Below the pieces are notes generated by a model, which was not told the origin of the DNA, made no database searches, and saw nothing but the letters and a program-made list of their open reading frames with translations. From a virus, in IMG/VR virus record IMGVR_UViG_3300009177_000047, positions 1-55,359 of that record: a DNA stretch of 55,359 nucleotides. One strand, written 5' to 3'. The first letter of the stretch is position 1. Every line of letters starts with the position of its first letter. The translations under genes were made by a program, and so were the position numbers. Of the stretch, positions 53,956 to 55,359 are shown in pieces.

Positions 53956-54378
53956 TTGCTCGCAGTCGTGATTATAGCCGCCCTTTTGGCCCTCGTTCCG
54001 CGCATGGTGTGGAAGGTGATCGGTTACACCCTACTGGGTGCTTTCATCATCGCATGGATAGCCGAGCCGCCCACAGCGGCCGAGCGCTATGGGCATGTGG
54101 TGCTCCATAAGGTGGATGATCGCCAGATCGCGACACACCTGAACATGGACACGAACGGGACTCACACGGTCACGGTGACGAACAACAGCGATCTGCTGAT
54201 CCAAAATATTCTCATGAATTGCACGGATGGTGGACGGGATTATCAAATCCGTCTGAACGTCATGGTCTATCCGCATTCTTCCGAGTCCGACTCGGTCTAC
54301 GACTATCGTGGTGGTGAAACAGCGCAATGCGTCATCGCTGACTGGGACAATTACCGAGCGAGTCCGAAGGCGAACTAG
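53956..54378 (+). CDS. membrane-anchored extracytoplasmic protein
   Basis: TTG 53956 is chosen because GGGAGG lies 6 nt upstream; the product has 140 residues. Residues 1-36 hold two hydrophobic stretches (LAVVIIAALLALVP, VIGYTLLGAFIIAWI), anchoring the rest outside the cytoplasm. The body has Asn/Asp/Ser-rich strands (THTVTVTNNSDLLIQNILMN, CTDGGRDYQIRL), perhaps an Ig-like fold. It could be a superinfection-exclusion or envelope factor expressed early; no family is recognised. A hairpin overlaps its stop. Confidence 0.65.
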   Translation: MLAVVIIAALLALVPRMVWKVIGYTLLGAFIIAWIAEPPTAAERYGHVVLHKVDDRQIATHLNMDTNGTHTVTVTNNSDLLIQNILMNCTDGGRDYQIRLNVMVYPHSSESDSVYDYRGGETAQCVIADWDNYRASPKAN

Positions 54379-54391
54379 CGTCCGCCTTCGG
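54364..54391 (+). terminator. hairpin overlapping the 54378 stop
   Basis: ccgaaggcg (54364-54372) and cgccttcgg (54383-54391) form a perfect 9-bp stem with a 10-nt loop containing the TAG stop. It is followed immediately by a second, larger inverted repeat. Confidence 0.6.
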
Positions 54392-54441
54392 GGATCAGTG
54401 AGTCTTTGTGCTCTCTGCGTTCGCAGTCGTCTCACTGATCC
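54392..54441. terminator. large inverted repeat with inner hairpin
   Basis: ggatcagtgag (54392-54402) and ctcactgatcc (54431-54441) are perfect 11-bp arms around a 28-nt loop that itself contains CTGCG-TT-CGCAG. The geometry (11-bp arms, 28-nt loop, inner CTGCG/CGCAG palindrome) repeats that at 5941-5990. Confidence 0.6.
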
Positions 54442-54479
54442 ATATTTCAGAGAGCCGATGAGAAGAATGAACGTTATAT

Positions 54480-55070
54480 CCTAGATTTTATGTTGCCTTT
54501 CTCTCCCCTGCACAGCCCCAAAGGGGCGGCAAAAGAGAGAATTGTCGGCTACATCCTGAGTTTCGTAGCTGCTCAACCCGTGGTTTCCGACCTCTCGGAA
54601 GCTGGCGGTTCCCCGATACCAGCTATGGCCACGCAATCTCGATCTGACACACCGGAGTGTCGGGCTAGGGGCCTGTCGAAGGATGTGGCAAACAGCCTTT
54701 TGCATCCCGCCGACGCCTTGCGCCCTCGGTTGTCACTAATGATCTGAACGGTTTTGTATCCCACATGCCCGCCGGTTGAGAAACGGTCATGCGCGGGGAG
54801 GCGCCAAATTGCTCAAGGCACACTTCCCCTCTTTTCATAATTGCGATTTCGTGAACCAATGGGTCCACCGAGCTTGCCCACCCAGTGACGTTCGCAAACA
54901 TGGAGTTGCACCATGCCGGACATCAGTGTTGGTCTCGTTTCGGCGCGCTGCCGACGAACCGGTCTCTATAACCGGTCGGTCTTGATGGGTGGGGAGAACC
55001 CGAGTAGATGGTCCCCTGCGCAATATGTGTTTCGCCCCGGTAAGGGCGAGCTAGTGATCGGACTGTAGAA
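54480..55070 (+). ncRNA. candidate large structured RNA region without credible ORF
   Basis: About 590 nt contain no ORF with a ribosome site and plausible protein, but many local inverted repeats. They include gcccc-aaa-ggggc (54515-54527), flanked by crossing pairs ttgcc/ggcaa (54493-54497 with 54528-54532) and ttctctc/gagagaa (54499-54505 with 54535-54541) that would form a pseudoknot. Others are gctac/gtagc (54548-54569), agctgg/ccagct (54600-54624), acac-cgga-gtgt (54649-54660), ggatg/catcc (54681-54707), cccgc/gcggg (54768-54797), accggt/accggt (54958-54976) and cgccc/gggcg (55033-55048). The strand is assumed from the flanking genes. It is not a recognised family. Confidence 0.35.
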
Positions 55071-55079
55071 TCGAGTCGA

Positions 55080-55359
55080 ATGATGAGTCAAAATGAATCA
55101 TGGAGGAAGGTTCTAGTTAACCATAGGCCGCCGGATACTGAACCGGGAGCCGAGCACCGGTATTTCAAAGACTACATGGGCAAATTTCGCCTTAGAGACA
55201 TGTATATGGCGTCATATGCTCTAGTGGCCCGGACCAATTTTCGACACGATCCGCCCTACCGCTACGCCTTCCTGAAAAATCGAGCGGGCTACAGTCCCGA
55301 AGCCATTTTGGAGTATGGGCCGAACTGTCCCGAGATGGGCGTTCTGATGCTCATCGTGC
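55080..55359 (+). CDS. partial ORF running off the window end
   Basis: ATG 55080 (ATG ATG AGT...) opens at least 93 residues to the window edge: MMSQNESWRKVLVNHRPPDT, later YFKDYMGKFRLRDMYMASYA. There is no strong ribosome site. A GTTAACCA motif (55116-55123), elsewhere intergenic, lies inside the proposed coding start, so a start at ATG 55176 is also possible. No family is recognised from this fragment. Confidence 0.45.
   Translation, partial: MMSQNESWRKVLVNHRPPDTEPGAEHRYFKDYMGKFRLRDMYMASYALVARTNFRHDPPYRYAFLKNRAGYSPEAILEYGPNCPEMGVLMLIV

Noticed and set aside
54955-54980. Stem-loop ACCGGT-CTCTATA-ACCGGT resembling an anticodon arm with a CUA (amber-reading) anticodon
   Set aside because: No matching D arm, T arm with TTC loop or acceptor stem is found around it, so it is not a tRNA; it is kept only as one hairpin of the candidate structured RNA.
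54490-55023. Short ORFs in the 54.5-55.0 kb region
   Set aside because: They lack ribosome sites, overlap each other in several frames and have no protein-like pattern; the region is dominated by inverted repeats.
1-55359. Prophage or integrative element
   Set aside because: No integrase, attachment-site duplication or lysogeny repressor, and no host genes at either side within the window; the content is that of a large lytic T4-like phage.

Overview
The window is part of the genome of a large T4-like tailed phage (contractile-tail myovirus). It has no ribosomal, chromosomal or integrase genes. It is packed with short, overlapping genes and encodes recognisable T4-type parts: baseplate proteins (gp25 and gp6 types), a family B DNA polymerase, a gp45-type sliding clamp, a FEN/RNase H-type nuclease and a DsbA-like small DNA-binding protein. 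Octamers resembling the T4 late promoter (NATAAATA / NCTAAATA) sit before many genes. Third codon positions are rich in G/C, so a high-GC host is likely. An alphaproteobacterium is my guess, partly from the style of the M16 peptidase, but the sequence does not prove it.

Layout. 1-15.4 kb is a mostly minus-strand virion module: a giant structural protein cut by the window start, a small membrane protein, a baseplate-associated protein, a gp6-like protein with Ig-like domains fused to its C-terminus, gp25, a tail fibre with an S74 chaperone domain, and a second Ig-like-repeat protein. 15.7-18.2 kb (plus) holds a Pro/Lys-rich protein, a strong terminator, a catalytic-core glycyl-tRNA-synthetase-like protein and two tRNA-Arg genes (UCU and CCU). 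18.4-21.3 kb (minus) is one operon: M16 zinc peptidase, a soluble protein, two paralogous membrane proteins, a zinc ribbon and a small protein. 21.3-24.7 kb (plus) has two acidic conserved proteins, a membrane/coiled-coil protein and a triple-PAS protein.

24.7-34.3 kb (minus) is the replication region: conserved phage proteins, the FEN nuclease, the clamp, DNA polymerase and the DsbA-like protein. 34.5-43 kb mixes thyX, galE, many small conserved phage proteins, a methyltransferase, an HNH nuclease and a kinase-like/phosphoesterase fusion whose P-loop has decayed. 43-48.8 kb has HAD phosphatases, a ParB-like protein and further small proteins. 48.9-53.9 kb (minus) is one unit of spanin pair, DnaJ-like protein, secreted protein, peptide deformylase and ClpA, linking lysis genes to protein-quality-control genes. 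54.4-55.1 kb has no convincing gene and is full of inverted repeats; it may be a large structured RNA. The window ends inside a further ORF.

Two promoter vocabularies are visible. One is the late-like octamer, usually 24-37 nt before the start codon. The other is a GTWNACCA motif, usually 44-57 nt before the start codon and containing a -35-like TTGACC or TTAACC. The less ordinary content includes a dispersed family of short proteins sharing one C-terminal strand-acidic loop-helix signature, a second family sharing a SEWERF signature, hairpins carrying promoter octamers in their loops, the M16 membrane operon, and the candidate structured RNA. All assignments were made by reading; no database search was run.
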